This document shows positions 9,445-18,959 of a stretch of 44,522 bases of DNA, in pieces. The notes beneath the pieces were generated by a model. It ran no database searches. It was not told the origin of the DNA and saw only the letters and a list, made by a program, of their open reading frames with translations. The stretch's first letter is position 1. Every line of letters starts with the position of its first letter. A program made the translations under genes and the position numbers. Source of the DNA: Gammaproteobacteria bacterium (GTDB lineage: Bacteria; Pseudomonadota; Gammaproteobacteria; S012-40); assembly GCA_029884425.1 (NCBI GenBank), contig JAOUHV010000021.1:1-44522 (forward strand), written 5' to 3'.

Positions 9445-10305
9445 ATGACCACCACCGATTCATCCCCCTCTGCCGACAAAATGGAATCCATGCTCAACGG
9501 CATTAAAATTCCACCTCAGCCCAAGGTGTTAAGCGAATTGCGCGAACAAGCCGGCAAAGGCTTTCCCAACATGCAGTTGGTGGCACAAATCATCAGCCGC
9601 GATGTCAGCCTGTCTGCGAGCGTAATCAAAATCATCAACAGCCCGTTCTATGGGCTCAATCAGCGCGTCAGCTCCATTCAGCAAGCTGTCATGCTGCTGG
9701 GAGCCGACAAACTAATGGGATTGGCCACCGCCGCCGCGTTGCGCCAGACCATCAAGGGCAAGGGTAGCATTTCCATTGAAAAATTCTGGGAACGCGCCGC
9801 CGATATTGCCAATTTGTGCATGGGCCTGGCGCGCAGTTGTCACTACAGCAAACTGGATGAGTTTTATGCCCTGGGATTATTTCATGACAGCGGCGTTGCC
9901 ATGCTCGCCCAGCACTTCCCCAACTACAAGGAAATCCAGGCCGAAGCCAACACCACCCGTGAATCCATCACCGATGTGGAAGACAAACACTACCAAACCG
10001 ATCATGCCACCATCGGCTACTTTTTGAGTAAGTCCTGGTATTTGCCCGATGCAGTTGCTCACACCATTCGCGACCATCACGATCTGGATCATCTGCTGCT
10101 GCCCGGCGCCGAAAACGACGAGCGCAACGGCATGATGTGCATCCTGCGCATGGCGACCAATATTCACTACTCCGCCAACCGCGTCAGCAGCGAACCGGAT
10201 TGGGACATCATTGGTTCACAGATTTTGGGCTACATGCAAATCCAGGAAGAAGAATACGAAGATATGATTTTGGACATGACTGACAAACTAGCCGCATCAC
10301 GTTAA
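9445..10305 (+). CDS. HDOD domain signalling protein
   Basis: With start ATG 9445 (GGAG 10 nt upstream) the product has 286 residues; a TTG two codons earlier is also possible. Most of the protein, from about residue 15, is one HDOD domain, a relative of HD-GYP phosphodiesterases usually lacking catalytic residues. Characteristic parts are 'SLSASVIKIINSPFYG', 'SIQQAVMLLG', 'LGLFHDSGVAML', and near the C-terminus 'AVAHTIRDHHD'. Stand-alone HDOD proteins act in bacterial signalling networks controlling motility, stress and c-di-GMP responses. No GAF, receiver or kinase domain is attached, so the input is unknown. Cytoplasmic. It ends at its own terminator, facing the MFS gene. Confidence 0.88.
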   Translation: MTTTDSSPSADKMESMLNGIKIPPQPKVLSELREQAGKGFPNMQLVAQIISRDVSLSASVIKIINSPFYGLNQRVSSIQQAVMLLGADKLMGLATAAALRQTIKGKGSISIEKFWERAADIANLCMGLARSCHYSKLDEFYALGLFHDSGVAMLAQHFPNYKEIQAEANTTRESITDVEDKHYQTDHATIGYFLSKSWYLPDAVAHTIRDHHDLDHLLLPGAENDERNGMMCILRMATNIHYSANRVSSEPDWDIIGSQILGYMQIQEEEYEDMILDMTDKLAASR

Positions 10306-10321
10306 AAAATCAGACACCCAC

Positions 10322-10349
10322 AAAAAAACCGCCAGTCGGCGGTTTTTTT
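10322..10349. terminator. Convergent bidirectional terminator
   Basis: AAAAAAACCGCC and GGCGGTTTTTTT flank a 4-nt loop (AGTC). It serves the HDOD gene on the plus strand and the MFS gene on the minus strand. Confidence 0.92.
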
Positions 10350-10367
10350 ATTTCATGCATAACGTGA

Positions 10368-11795
10368 TTATTTTTTATCGGGGTCGTGCTCTACCACATC
10401 CACGCTGTATTTCATCAACGCATCGCGATCCACCGATTTGTTATCCACTTTCAAATACGCGATCTGATCTTCGGGAATCACCACCGCCTCGGCCACACCG
10501 GGGATCTTGGTGAATTCAATCACCAACTGGTGGGCGCGCTCTTCATCCACTGGGCCAACACGTACCATGAAGCTGCCCAGATATCGTGGACTGCGCATGG
10601 TCGCAGCCAGACTCAGCCACAGCATCAACATCAAGGTGGCAAAAATAAATACGGACTCCACCCCGAAATGACCAAACAGCGTACCGCCCATGACGCCGCC
10701 ACAGAATGCGCCCAAAAATTGCGAGGTCGAATAAACGCCCATCGCTGTACCCTTGATGTGCGATGGCGCCACTTTGACAATCAGCGAAGGCAGAATCGCT
10801 TCCAGCACATTAAACGCGACAAAGAACAACACCAGTGCCGCCAGCAAAAACACCATGGAATGCAACTCAGTAACCAACAGCACTTCGGCCAACACCATGG
10901 TTCCAATCGCACCGGCGAACACCTGTTTGATGCGGCGCTTGCCTTCGGCCACAATCACAAACGGCACCATGCCGATAAATGCCACCAGCATTACCGGCAG
11001 GTAAACATACCAATGACCTTCAGCCGCAATGCCCATCTGGTCACGCAGAACCAGTGGCATCACCACGAACGTTGACGTCAGCACCGAATGCAAAATAAAA
11101 ATACCGGCGTTGAGACGCAACAACTCCGGATTGAACAACACGGTTTTGAACTGCGCGGGTATCGGTTGCGCGTCGCGATGAAATCGACTGCTGATCGGCG
11201 TGGGCACCACCGTGTACAAGGCCACGATCGCCAGCAAGGCCAGAATTCCCGTCATCCAGAAAATGCCTTGCACACCAATCAAGGTATTTAGAAACGGCCC
11301 GGCCACCAGTGATCCGGCGAACGAGGCACCAATGGAAATACCGATGATGGACATGGCCTTGACCCGATTTTCTTCACGGGTCAAATCCGCCGTCAGCGCC
11401 ATCACCACTGCCGCAATCGCCCCAGCCCCTTGCAGCGCCCGCCCCAATATCACCCCCAGCATTGTGTCCGACATTGCGGCCACCACCGAGCCCAGGGCAA
11501 AAATCAACAGCCCCAAAGCAATCATCGGTTTGCGACCAAACCGGTCTGACAACATGCCAAACGGAATCTGGAACAGTGCCTGCGTCAAGCCGTAAATTCC
11601 CACCGCCAATCCCACCAGGGTCGGCGTCACGCCTTCCAGATGTTCTGCATACAGCGCAAACACGGGCAAAATCATAAATAGCCCCATCATGCGCAAGGAG
11701 TAAATTCCTGCCAAAGATACCGCTGCACGTCTCTCGGTCTTGGACATCGTGACTGTCGACGCTGTTGTTGTTTTTGATTTCACCTTAAGACTCAC
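10368..11795 (-). CDS. yajR: YajR-type MFS transporter with C-terminal ferredoxin-like domain
   Basis: The product has up to 475 residues. It is an inner-membrane major facilitator with 12 predicted helices; motif A is '[11 protein letters not shown]', and '[17 protein letters not shown]' and '[15 protein letters not shown]' match E. coli YajR closely. After the last helix, about residues 400-475 form a soluble tail ('[24 protein letters not shown]') like the YAM domain of YajR. The substrate is not established. The start is uncertain: GTG 11795, GTG 11783 (best ribosome site, AGGTGAG) or ATG 11747 are all possible. It is divergent from uvrA, an arrangement I recall from Pseudomonas, where ssb follows; here ssb is absent and the HDOD gene lies convergent. 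Confidence 0.9.
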   Translation of the reverse strand: MSLKVKSKTTTASTVTMSKTERRAAVSLAGIYSLRMMGLFMILPVFALYAEHLEGVTPTLVGLAVGIYGLTQALFQIPFGMLSDRFGRKPMIALGLLIFALGSVVAAMSDTMLGVILGRALQGAGAIAAVVMALTADLTREENRVKAMSIIGISIGASFAGSLVAGPFLNTLIGVQGIFWMTGILALLAIVALYTVVPTPISSRFHRDAQPIPAQFKTVLFNPELLRLNAGIFILHSVLTSTFVVMPLVLRDQMGIAAEGHWYVYLPVMLVAFIGMVPFVIVAEGKRRIKQVFAGAIGTMVLAEVLLVTELHSMVFLLAALVLFFVAFNVLEAILPSLIVKVAPSHIKGTAMGVYSTSQFLGAFCGGVMGGTLFGHFGVESVFIFATLMLMLWLSLAATMRSPRYLGSFMVRVGPVDEERAHQLVIEFTKIPGVAEAVVIPEDQIAYLKVDNKSVDRDALMKYSVDVVEHDPDKK

Positions 11796-11819
11796 CTGTA
11801 TTTCTTACTGAATTCAATT

Positions 11820-11849
11820 TTGCGTCTGCGACGCCAAACACCGTAATAT
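11820..11849 (+). promoter_or_regulatory. Predicted uvrA promoter
   Basis: A sigma-70-like pair, TTGCGT (11820-11825) and TAATAT (11844-11849), has an 18-bp spacer and would start transcription near 11857, about 23 nt before uvrA. A half-site CTGTAT at 11796-11801 resembles one arm of a LexA box, but the second arm is degenerate, so SOS control is not shown. Confidence 0.55.
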
Positions 11850-11879
11850 AGCAAGTTTCGTTGTATAGCCGAAGCTGAT

Positions 11880-14711
11880 ATGGACAAGATAACCCTCAGA
11901 GGTGCTCGCACCCACAATCTCAAGAACATTGATCTTGAGCTTCCCCGCGATAAATTGATTGTTTTTACCGGTCTTTCCGGTTCGGGCAAGTCCTCGCTGG
12001 CGTTTGACACCATTTATGCTGAAGGCCAGCGTCGCTACGTCGAATCGCTGTCTGCCTATGCCCGGCAATTTTTATCGGTCATGGAAAAACCCGATATCGA
12101 TCACATCGAAGGTTTGTCGCCGGCAATTTCCATCGAACAAAAATCCACCTCGCACAACCCTCGTTCCACTGTGGGTACCATTACCGAAATTTACGACTAC
12201 CTGCGTCTGCTGTTCGCTCGTACCGGCGAACCCCGTTGCCCGGAACACGGCACCGGCCTGGCGGCACAAACGGTCAGTCAAATGGTTGATCAAGTAATGG
12301 CACTGCCTGAGGGGGGGCGGTACATGATGCTCGCCCCGGTGGTGCAGAACCGCAAGGGCGAACACCTGCAACTGCTGGCGGAGCTGCGCACCCAGGGATA
12401 TGTGCGCGTGCGCATCAACGGCGAAATCGTCGAACTGGATGTGGTGCCTGAACTCGACCGCCAAAAAAAGCACGACATTGATGTTGTGGTTGATCGCTTT
12501 AAAATTCGCGAGGATCTGGCGCAACGTCTGGCCGAATCGTTTGAAACCACGCTGGGCCTGGCCGATGGTCTCGCCAAAGTCGTCAACATGGACGACAACA
12601 GCGAAATGGTTTTTTCCGCCAAGTTCGCCTGTCCGGTCTGCGGTTTCAGCGTGGCCGAACTGGAACCAAAACTGTTTTCGTTCAACAACCCCAGCGGTGC
12701 CTGCCCCAGTTGTGATGGTTTGGGCGTCGCTGAATTTTTTGATGCCAGCCGAGTTGTCTCCCATCCTGAACTGTCGCTGCGTGAAGGCGCGGTGCGCAAT
12801 TGGGACAGACGCAATAATTTTTATTCGTCACTGCTGGAATCGCTGGCCAGTCATTATCGATTCGATCTGGACACGCCATTCAAAGATTTGCCTGACAACA
12901 TCCGCAACATCGTGTTGTACGGCAGCGGCAAGGAAGAAATTGCCTTCAGCTATGCCGATGCCAAAGGCCGAACCACCCAGCGAGAACATCCGTTTGAGGG
13001 CATCATCCCCAACATGCAGCGCCGCTATCGCGAAACCGATTCCAACATCGTGCGCGAAGAACTGGCCAAGTATCTCAACACCCAACCCTGTCAGGATTGT
13101 TGCGGGGCGCGACTGAACAAAGCTGCGCGTCATGTGTACGTGGCCGAAACCACCTTGCCGGCGATCACCACCCTGTCCATCGGTGAAGCCGCACAGTTTT
13201 TCCAGCAACTGCAACTGCCTGGCAAGCGCGGCGAAATCGCCAGCAAAATCGTCAAGGAAATTAACGAGCGTCTATCGTTTCTGGTGAACGTTGGTTTGCA
13301 GTACCTGACCCTGAGCCGCAAGGCCGATACCTTGTCCGGCGGTGAAGCCCAGCGCATTCGTCTGGCCAGTCAGATCGGTGCCGGCCTGGTGGGCGTAATG
13401 TACGTGCTGGACGAACCGTCGATTGGTCTGCATCAGCGTGACAACAGTCGCCTGCTCAACACCCTGACCTTCCTGCGCGACCTGGGCAACACCGTCATTG
13501 TGGTCGAACACGACGAAGACGCTATTCGCTGCGCCGACTACGTGGTCGACATTGGCCCCGGTGCCGGCGTGCATGGTGGTCAAATCGTCGCTCAAGGCAC
13601 ACCGGAGCAAGTCGCTAACAATCCACTATCGCTCACCGGCCAGTACCTGTCAGGCAAACAGCGCATCGACATTCCCACGCAACGGGTGCCTGTTGATGAG
13701 GCTCGCCAATTGAGCATTCGCCAGGCTAGCGGTAACAATTTAAAAAACGCCAGTGCCAACATTCCGGTCGGCGTCATGACCTGTATTACCGGCGTATCCG
13801 GTTCTGGCAAGTCCACCCTGATCAATGACACCTTGTTCGCCCACGCTGCGCGCGTACTCAACGGTGCCACCACCGAACCGGCGCCCTGTGTCGCCATCGA
13901 CGGATTGAGTCAGTTCGACAAGGTGATCGACATCGACCAGGCACCCATTGGCCGCACACCACGCTCCAACCCGGCCACTTATACCGGATTGTTCACACCA
14001 ATCCGCGATCTGTTCGCCGGAACCCAGGAAGCGCGTTCACGCGGGTATTCGGTGGGACGTTTCAGCTTCAACGTCAAAGGTGGGCGTTGTGAAGCCTGCG
14101 AAGGCGACGGTCTGATTAAAGTGGAAATGCACTTCCTGCCTGACGTTTATGTGCAGTGCGATGTGTGCAAAGGCCATCGATACAATCGCGAAACATTGGA
14201 CATTCGCTACAAAGGCAAAAACATTTCCGAAGTGCTGGACATGACAATTGAAGACGCACTGGAGTTCTTCGATGCCATCCCGGCGATCAAGCGCAAGCTC
14301 GCCACGCTCACCGAAGTGGGCCTGTCGTACATTCGCCTGGGGCAAGCGGCCACCACCCTGTCCGGCGGTGAAGCGCAGCGCGTCAAACTCGCCCGGGAGC
14401 TGTCCAAACGCGACACGGGCAAAACACTGTACATTCTGGATGAACCGACCACCGGGTTGCATTTTCACGACGTCAAAAAACTACTCGAAGTGTTGCATCG
14501 CCTGCGCGATCACGGCAATACCGTTGTCGTGATTGAGCACAACCTGGATGTGATCAAAACCGCCGATTGGATCATCGACATGGGCCCCGAAGGTGGCAGC
14601 GGCGGCGGCGAAGTCATTGCTGTCGGCACACCGGAACAAATCGCCCAGCATCCAGCGTCGCACACCGGCCATTACCTGCGCCCCATTCTGGACAGCTCGA
14701 AAAATTCCTAG
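11880..14711 (+). CDS. uvrA: Excinuclease ABC subunit A
   Basis: The product has 943 residues (E. coli 940) and is the damage-recognition ATPase of nucleotide excision repair, which loads UvrB on lesions. Two ABC modules are seen. The first has Walker A 'GLSGSGKSS' (31-39) and signature 'LSGGEAQR' near 485; the second has 'GVSGSGKST' near 638 and 'LSGGEAQR' near 827. Two zinc modules are intact: 'CPVCGF' with 'CPSCDG' at about 250-285, and 'CEACEG' with 'CDVCKG' at about 735-765. The ribosome site before ATG 11880 is weak. The gene is monocistronic, closed by a strong terminator. Confidence 0.99.
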   Translation: MDKITLRGARTHNLKNIDLELPRDKLIVFTGLSGSGKSSLAFDTIYAEGQRRYVESLSAYARQFLSVMEKPDIDHIEGLSPAISIEQKSTSHNPRSTVGTITEIYDYLRLLFARTGEPRCPEHGTGLAAQTVSQMVDQVMALPEGGRYMMLAPVVQNRKGEHLQLLAELRTQGYVRVRINGEIVELDVVPELDRQKKHDIDVVVDRFKIREDLAQRLAESFETTLGLADGLAKVVNMDDNSEMVFSAKFACPVCGFSVAELEPKLFSFNNPSGACPSCDGLGVAEFFDASRVVSHPELSLREGAVRNWDRRNNFYSSLLESLASHYRFDLDTPFKDLPDNIRNIVLYGSGKEEIAFSYADAKGRTTQREHPFEGIIPNMQRRYRETDSNIVREELAKYLNTQPCQDCCGARLNKAARHVYVAETTLPAITTLSIGEAAQFFQQLQLPGKRGEIASKIVKEINERLSFLVNVGLQYLTLSRKADTLSGGEAQRIRLASQIGAGLVGVMYVLDEPSIGLHQRDNSRLLNTLTFLRDLGNTVIVVEHDEDAIRCADYVVDIGPGAGVHGGQIVAQGTPEQVANNPLSLTGQYLSGKQRIDIPTQRVPVDEARQLSIRQASGNNLKNASANIPVGVMTCITGVSGSGKSTLINDTLFAHAARVLNGATTEPAPCVAIDGLSQFDKVIDIDQAPIGRTPRSNPATYTGLFTPIRDLFAGTQEARSRGYSVGRFSFNVKGGRCEACEGDGLIKVEMHFLPDVYVQCDVCKGHRYNRETLDIRYKGKNISEVLDMTIEDALEFFDAIPAIKRKLATLTEVGLSYIRLGQAATTLSGGEAQRVKLARELSKRDTGKTLYILDEPTTGLHFHDVKKLLEVLHRLRDHGNTVVVIEHNLDVIKTADWIIDMGPEGGSGGGEVIAVGTPEQIAQHPASHTGHYLRPILDSSKNS

Positions 14712-14727
14712 CGCGCTTGTTAGGTTC

Positions 14728-14766
14728 AAAAAAACCGTCATCACGCGATGTGATGACGGTTTTTTT
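14728..14766 (+). terminator. uvrA terminator
   Basis: The stem ACCGTCATCAC/GTGATGACGGT with a 5-nt loop is followed by seven T residues on the plus strand and flanked by A residues on the other side. It begins 17 nt after the uvrA stop. Confidence 0.92.
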
Positions 14767-14795
14767 AATGGCAATTTCGCGATATAAATTTTTTC

Positions 14796-14847
14796 TGTGG
14801 TTCAAATCACAGTTTCCATTGACCACTTGTTGCAACATTTGTATAAG
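14796..14847 (+). promoter_or_regulatory. Promoter and CRP-like site of the Lys-Ala-Pro-rich protein gene
   Basis: TTGACC (14819-14824) and TATAAG (14842-14847) are separated by exactly 17 bp, a strong sigma-70 match, with a predicted start near 14854. Upstream, TGTGG-TTCAAA-TCACA (14796-14811) fits the CRP/Vfr pattern TGTGA-N6-TCACA with one mismatch, centred near -50. CRP control is an inference from the pattern alone. Confidence 0.65.
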
Positions 14848-14928
14848 TGAGCCATTAAGTCGAGCGTTCAACGTTCCGATAACAAATCGTTTTGCAACAG
14901 TTCCCAAATTAATTACCCAGGAGGAAAT

Positions 14929-15753
14929 ATGGCCAAGAAGCGTGTAGCCAAGAAACGCGCTGCCAAGAAGGCAGCCCCAGCAAAAAAAATTGTCGCCAAC
15001 ACAGGCAAACGCCTGGCGGCCGCAGAAAAAGCCTTGAGCAAGATCAGCAAGCAGTTAACTGCTGCTGAAAAGAAAGTTTCCTCGGCGGAGGCAAAACTTA
15101 AGAAGGCGACAGCCAAAGCCAAACAAGGCAAATCAGCAACCGCCAAAGCCGCCGCCAAAACAGCTAAGGCCGCCGTTGCCAAAGCCGCTGCTACCGTTAA
15201 AAAACTGAAATCCAGCCAGGCAGATGCAGCGCATCAAGTCAGCTACCAAAAAGTAATGGCCGAACTGCAGGTTGAAAAGCAGCGTCAATGGGCCAAAGAC
15301 GTGGCTGCGTTTGAAGCCAAATGGGAAAAAGACTACGACAAGAAACACGCACCAAAAGCTGGCAAGAAAAAAGCCGGTGCCAAAAAAGCCGTGGCTAAAA
15401 AGGCAAGCGCCAAAAAAGTCGCAGTCAAACCTGCTGCTCCAGCCGCAGCCAAGCCTGTCGCACCAGTTGCCCCCAAGCCTGCCGCACCAGTTGCGCCCAA
15501 GCCTGCGGCTCCCGTGGCTGCCAACCCTGTTGTTGCGCCCAAACCAGTAGTACCAACCGCGCCCGCCAAACCTGCGGCACCAAGTACTCCAGCGTCAATG
15601 ACCAGCAACTCACCGCCCATGCCGCACAAGCCGGTGGCAAATGCGGTGCACGACAGTGTTGCCAAGCCAACAAGCAATGTCAGCGCCCCTGCTGGCAGCG
15701 GGTTTGGCAGTGTCAAACCCGGTGGCAACAATAACTCTGGGCAACAGTCTTAA
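14929..15753 (+). CDS. Histone H1/AlgP-like Lys-Ala-Pro-rich protein
   Basis: The product has 274 residues with an excellent AGGAGG ribosome site before ATG 14929. Residues 1-25 are a Lys/Arg/Ala tract (AKKRVAKKRAAKKA), and 25-75 are an Ala/Lys/Glu helix with coiled-coil character. Residues 110-140 are less biased, with Trp and Tyr ('KQRQWAKDVAAFEAKWEKDY'), and 145-165 form a second AKKA block. Residues 165-220 repeat 'PVAPKPAA'-like units, and the C-terminal 50 residues are polar and disordered. This layout matches bacterial H1-like or AlgP-type DNA-binding proteins, which bind DNA through Lys-Ala repeats. Low complexity makes homology uncertain. The gene is a single unit with its own promoter and terminator. 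Confidence 0.7.
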   Translation: MAKKRVAKKRAAKKAAPAKKIVANTGKRLAAAEKALSKISKQLTAAEKKVSSAEAKLKKATAKAKQGKSATAKAAAKTAKAAVAKAAATVKKLKSSQADAAHQVSYQKVMAELQVEKQRQWAKDVAAFEAKWEKDYDKKHAPKAGKKKAGAKKAVAKKASAKKVAVKPAAPAAAKPVAPVAPKPAAPVAPKPAAPVAANPVVAPKPVVPTAPAKPAAPSTPASMTSNSPPMPHKPVANAVHDSVAKPTSNVSAPAGSGFGSVKPGGNNNSGQQS

Positions 15754-15780
15754 ACAGACGACACGACGTTAGTCATCCAA

Positions 15781-15804
15781 GGGAGGCAACCGCCTCCCTT
15801 TTTT
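15781..15804 (+). terminator. Rho-independent terminator
   Basis: GGGAGGC, loop AACC, GCCTCCC, then six T residues. It lies 27 nt after the stop of the Lys-Ala-Pro-rich protein gene and insulates it from the tetR operon. Confidence 0.92.
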
Positions 15805-15819
15805 GTTTTCGCAATCCAC

Positions 15820-15867
15820 TTGAATCCATAGCAAAGCAGTCGTACACTTTTCTAACCCGTTGGTTAG
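15820..15867 (+). promoter_or_regulatory. Promoter with palindromic operator for the tetR-RND operon
   Basis: TTGAAT (15820-15825) and TACACT (15843-15848) have a 17-bp spacer. Four bases after the -10, CTAACC-CGTT-GGTTAG (15852-15867) forms a 6-bp-arm inverted repeat covering the predicted start of transcription near 15855. This is the classic place for a TetR-family repressor, and the gene right after encodes one, so autoregulation of the whole operon is likely. Confidence 0.7.
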
Positions 15868-15883
15868 CTAAGGAAAGCAGTTC

Positions 15884-16513
15884 ATGGCATCAGCAGTTCG
15901 CTCTCAACGCAATCCCGTTGATAATCAAACCATCCTCGCCATTGCCGCCGATCAGTTTGCGCAACAGGGCTTTGCCGGCGCGCGCATGGAAGACATTGCA
16001 CAGCACGCAGGCGTCAACAAGGCCACGCTTTATTACCGCATTGGTGACAAAGAGGCGCTGTACGAAAAAGTGATTATCTCCACCATGGATCGCGCACTCA
16101 CCGACTTGCGCCAGGTGCAACACTGCACGACCGATCCCTGCCAACAACTGCGGCAATACATTCAGATTTTAGCGAACCACATCCAGACGCATCCCACATT
16201 TACATCGTTGGTTCTGCACGAACTGGCTTCGAGTTCAGAAAACATTTCGCTTCCCATGCTCGAACGCCTGCTTGAGGTTCGCGCCCTGTTTACCGATATT
16301 CTGCGCCACGGCGAAGCACAACAGCTGTTTCGATCCATCAATCCGGTCATCATCTACATGCAGACCATAGGCGCACTGATCTTTTACGCGTCCAGTCAAA
16401 TGCTTCACCAGCGCATACCTCCGCTAAAAATGAAAACAAGCGGCATAGAGCCTGCATTACCAGAGGCCGCCATTGAACTCACTGAAACGATTTTGCGAGC
16501 AATTAAACTCTAA
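15884..16513 (+). CDS. TetR/AcrR family transcriptional repressor
   Basis: The product has 209 residues; ATG 15884 follows an AAGGAAA ribosome site. The N-terminal helix-turn-helix at about residues 34-53 ([20 protein letters not shown]) is the canonical TetR form, with '[10 protein letters not shown]' before it. Residues about 65-209 are a helical ligand-binding and dimerisation domain, with hydrophobic stretches ('[14 protein letters not shown]') that could bind a lipophilic effector. It is the first gene of the operon, with 19 nt to the RND gene, and it sits behind a palindromic operator. It probably represses its own operon until the exported compound or a precursor binds. The effector is unknown. 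Confidence 0.92.
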   Translation: MASAVRSQRNPVDNQTILAIAADQFAQQGFAGARMEDIAQHAGVNKATLYYRIGDKEALYEKVIISTMDRALTDLRQVQHCTTDPCQQLRQYIQILANHIQTHPTFTSLVLHELASSSENISLPMLERLLEVRALFTDILRHGEAQQLFRSINPVIIYMQTIGALIFYASSQMLHQRIPPLKMKTSGIEPALPEAAIELTETILRAIKL

Positions 16514-16532
16514 CTCTATCCTTGGGAAAAAT

Positions 16533-18959
16533 ATGTCAATTCGCCACCAAATTGAAGCCAGCTTTGCCAATTTTGGCCTGTGGATTTATACCAATCGGCT
16601 CAAGACTCTCTTCACCGTATTGATCATCATCGTTGCGCTCTTCTCCAATTTGCCCAAGCTGACCATCGACACGTCCAGCGAAGGCTTTCTGCATAAGGAA
16701 GATCCCATACTGCTCCAGTACAACCATTTCCGTGACCAATTCGGTCGTGATGAAGTGGTGATGATGGCGATAAAAACCGATGATGTTTTCACGCAAAAAA
16801 ACCTGGAAAAAATCAAGTCGCTGCATGAAGAGCTTGAAGCCGGCGTTCCTTATCTGGACAAGGTCACCAGCCTGTACAACGTCCGCAATACCCGTGGCGA
16901 AGGCGACCAGCTGATAGTTGAAGACTTGCTTGAGCACTGGCCACAAACCGCCGAGGATCTGGCCGCACTCAAGCAAAAAGCAATGAGCAGCAAGCTGTAT
17001 CGCAATTTCTTGCTGTCCGAAGATGGTCGCTATACCGCAGTGATGATTCGTGCCAGTGCGTTTGCTGACAGCGTGTCACTCACCGAAGAAGATTTACTGG
17101 CCGGTTTTGAGGACAGCGGCCAAACCAACATAGAACAAAAGCCCCGGGCGTATTTGACCGATGCGCAAAACAGCGAAGTCGTTCAGGCTGTCAGCAAAAT
17201 CGTCGACAAATACCGCGGCGCCGATTTCGAAGTTTATATTGCCGGCTCGCCCGTGGTCAGCGATGAGCTAAAGCAGTCCATGCAGCATGACATGCAAACC
17301 TTCACCAAATTTGCGATCCTGGCAATTGCTCTGGTGCTGCTGGTGCTGTTCCGCCGATTGTCAGGCGTACTGATTCCGTTATTGGTGGTCATTCTGACCC
17401 TGGCCTCCACCCTGGCCACCATGGCCACCAGCGGCGTTGCTGTCAAACTGCCCACCCAAATACTGCCCTCATTCCTGCTGGCCGTAGGCGTTGCCGCCGC
17501 CGTTCACTTGTTGGCGATTTTTTATCATCACTATGACCAGCACGGCGACAAAGCCAAAGCGATTAGCCATGCGCTAGGGCATTCAGGACTGGCGATTGTC
17601 ATGACCAGTTTGACCACTGCAGCAGGCTTGCTGTCGTTTTCCACTGCCGAGGTTGCGCCGATCGCCGATCTGGGTATTTTCGCCGCCGCCGGTGTCATTC
17701 TGTCACTGATCTACACCTTGCTGCTGCTCCCGGCGCTCATTTCACTGTTCCCGATTCGTAAAAAGAATTCGCATCAGGCGGAGCATGGTGGCGCACTGGA
17801 TAAAGTGCTGATCTGGCTCGCTCAGGTTTCCGTCCGCCAGGCCAAGCCCATCGTCTTTGTTTCGGCAATTTTGCTTGTTGTCGCTCTCATTGGCGTATTT
17901 AAAACCAGCTTCCACCATGATCCCTTGCGCTGGATGCCTCCCACCTGGGATATTCGTGTCGCCTCGGATTTGATTGACAAAGAAATGCGCGGCAGTGGCG
18001 TCACCGAAATTGTCATCAAAACCAACACCGAAAATGGCCTGTATGACCCTGACTTGATTCAGCGCATGGATGCTTTCGACAAAGAACTAAACCAGCTGGT
18101 TATGCCTGACATGTTCGTCGGCAAAACCTCATCGGTGGTAGATATTCTCAAAGAAAGCAATCGCGCCCTGCACGAAAACCAAGAAGAGTTTTATCAGGTT
18201 CCCAACAATCGTGATCTGATAGCCCAGGAGCTATTGCTGTTCGAAAACTCCGGCTCGGATGATCTTGAAGATTTTGTCGACAGCCAGTTTTCTCAAGCGC
18301 GCATTACACTGAAAACGCCGTGGATCGACGCGGGCACACATACCGAATTCATTCATCAGGTGGAAGGTCTGCTGGCCAAACATTTTGGTGATTCGGTCAC
18401 ATCCTATGTCACCGGCATGGGCACGCTGTTCAGTCGCACCATGGATGCATCAATCCACAGCACAGCTAAAAGCTATGTCATCGCCGCCGTAGCCATTACC
18501 ATCATGATGATTTTGCTGCTGGGCAGTATCAAGATTGGCTTGATCAGCATGATTCCCAACTTTTTACCCATCCTCATCACCATCGGTTGCATGGGCTATT
18601 TCGGCATCCCGTTTGACATGTTTACCCTGCTGATCGGCTCGATAGCCATTGGCCTGGTGGTGGATGACACCATCCATTTCATGCACAACTTCCGCCGCTA
18701 CTACCATCAATACGGTGACGTGGAAAAGGCGGTCAAAACCACCTTGCTCAGTACCGGTCGCGCCATTTTGGTCACGACCATCGTTCTATGCATCGGCTTC
18801 TTTATGTTTGCCGCCGCCACCATGAGCAATGTCGTTAATTTTGGCATTCTGACCGGCAGCACCATATTGCTCGCCCTGCTCGCCGATTTGTTGTTGGCGC
18901 CGGCATTGATGACCCTACTCTACAGCCGCAAAAATAAACAAGGAACCGCTCATGCTTAA
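16533..18959 (+). CDS. RND/MMPL superfamily exporter
   Basis: Start ATG 16533 gives 808 residues; an upstream GTG frame from 16473 would overlap tetR and is disfavoured. It has the RND duplication. Helix 1 is at about 21-41, a periplasmic domain at about 45-255, helices 2-6 at about 260-430, helix 7 near 455-475, a second periplasmic domain to about 640, and helices 8-12 to about 795. It matches the predicted-exporter branch with MMPL domains (COG1033-like), not the AcrB drug pumps. The second half has the relay motif 'GLVVDDTIHFMHN'; the equivalent first-half segment 'GVAAAVHLLAIFYHH' lacks acids. The next gene overlaps it by 8 nt. Export of a lipid or hydrophobic compound is inferred. Confidence 0.9.
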   Translation: MSIRHQIEASFANFGLWIYTNRLKTLFTVLIIIVALFSNLPKLTIDTSSEGFLHKEDPILLQYNHFRDQFGRDEVVMMAIKTDDVFTQKNLEKIKSLHEELEAGVPYLDKVTSLYNVRNTRGEGDQLIVEDLLEHWPQTAEDLAALKQKAMSSKLYRNFLLSEDGRYTAVMIRASAFADSVSLTEEDLLAGFEDSGQTNIEQKPRAYLTDAQNSEVVQAVSKIVDKYRGADFEVYIAGSPVVSDELKQSMQHDMQTFTKFAILAIALVLLVLFRRLSGVLIPLLVVILTLASTLATMATSGVAVKLPTQILPSFLLAVGVAAAVHLLAIFYHHYDQHGDKAKAISHALGHSGLAIVMTSLTTAAGLLSFSTAEVAPIADLGIFAAAGVILSLIYTLLLLPALISLFPIRKKNSHQAEHGGALDKVLIWLAQVSVRQAKPIVFVSAILLVVALIGVFKTSFHHDPLRWMPPTWDIRVASDLIDKEMRGSGVTEIVIKTNTENGLYDPDLIQRMDAFDKELNQLVMPDMFVGKTSSVVDILKESNRALHENQEEFYQVPNNRDLIAQELLLFENSGSDDLEDFVDSQFSQARITLKTPWIDAGTHTEFIHQVEGLLAKHFGDSVTSYVTGMGTLFSRTMDASIHSTAKSYVIAAVAITIMMILLLGSIKIGLISMIPNFLPILITIGCMGYFGIPFDMFTLLIGSIAIGLVVDDTIHFMHNFRRYYHQYGDVEKAVKTTLLSTGRAILVTTIVLCIGFFMFAAATMSNVVNFGILTGSTILLALLADLLLAPALMTLLYSRKNKQGTAHA

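Noticed and set aside
11796-11810. Possible LexA (SOS) box before uvrA
   Set aside because: Only the CTGTAT half matches; the second half reads TTACTG instead of ATACAG in the right register.
16473-16532. N-terminal extension of the RND exporter
   Set aside because: It would overlap the end of tetR, lacks a ribosome site, and the extra residues are not part of the first membrane helix seen in the family.
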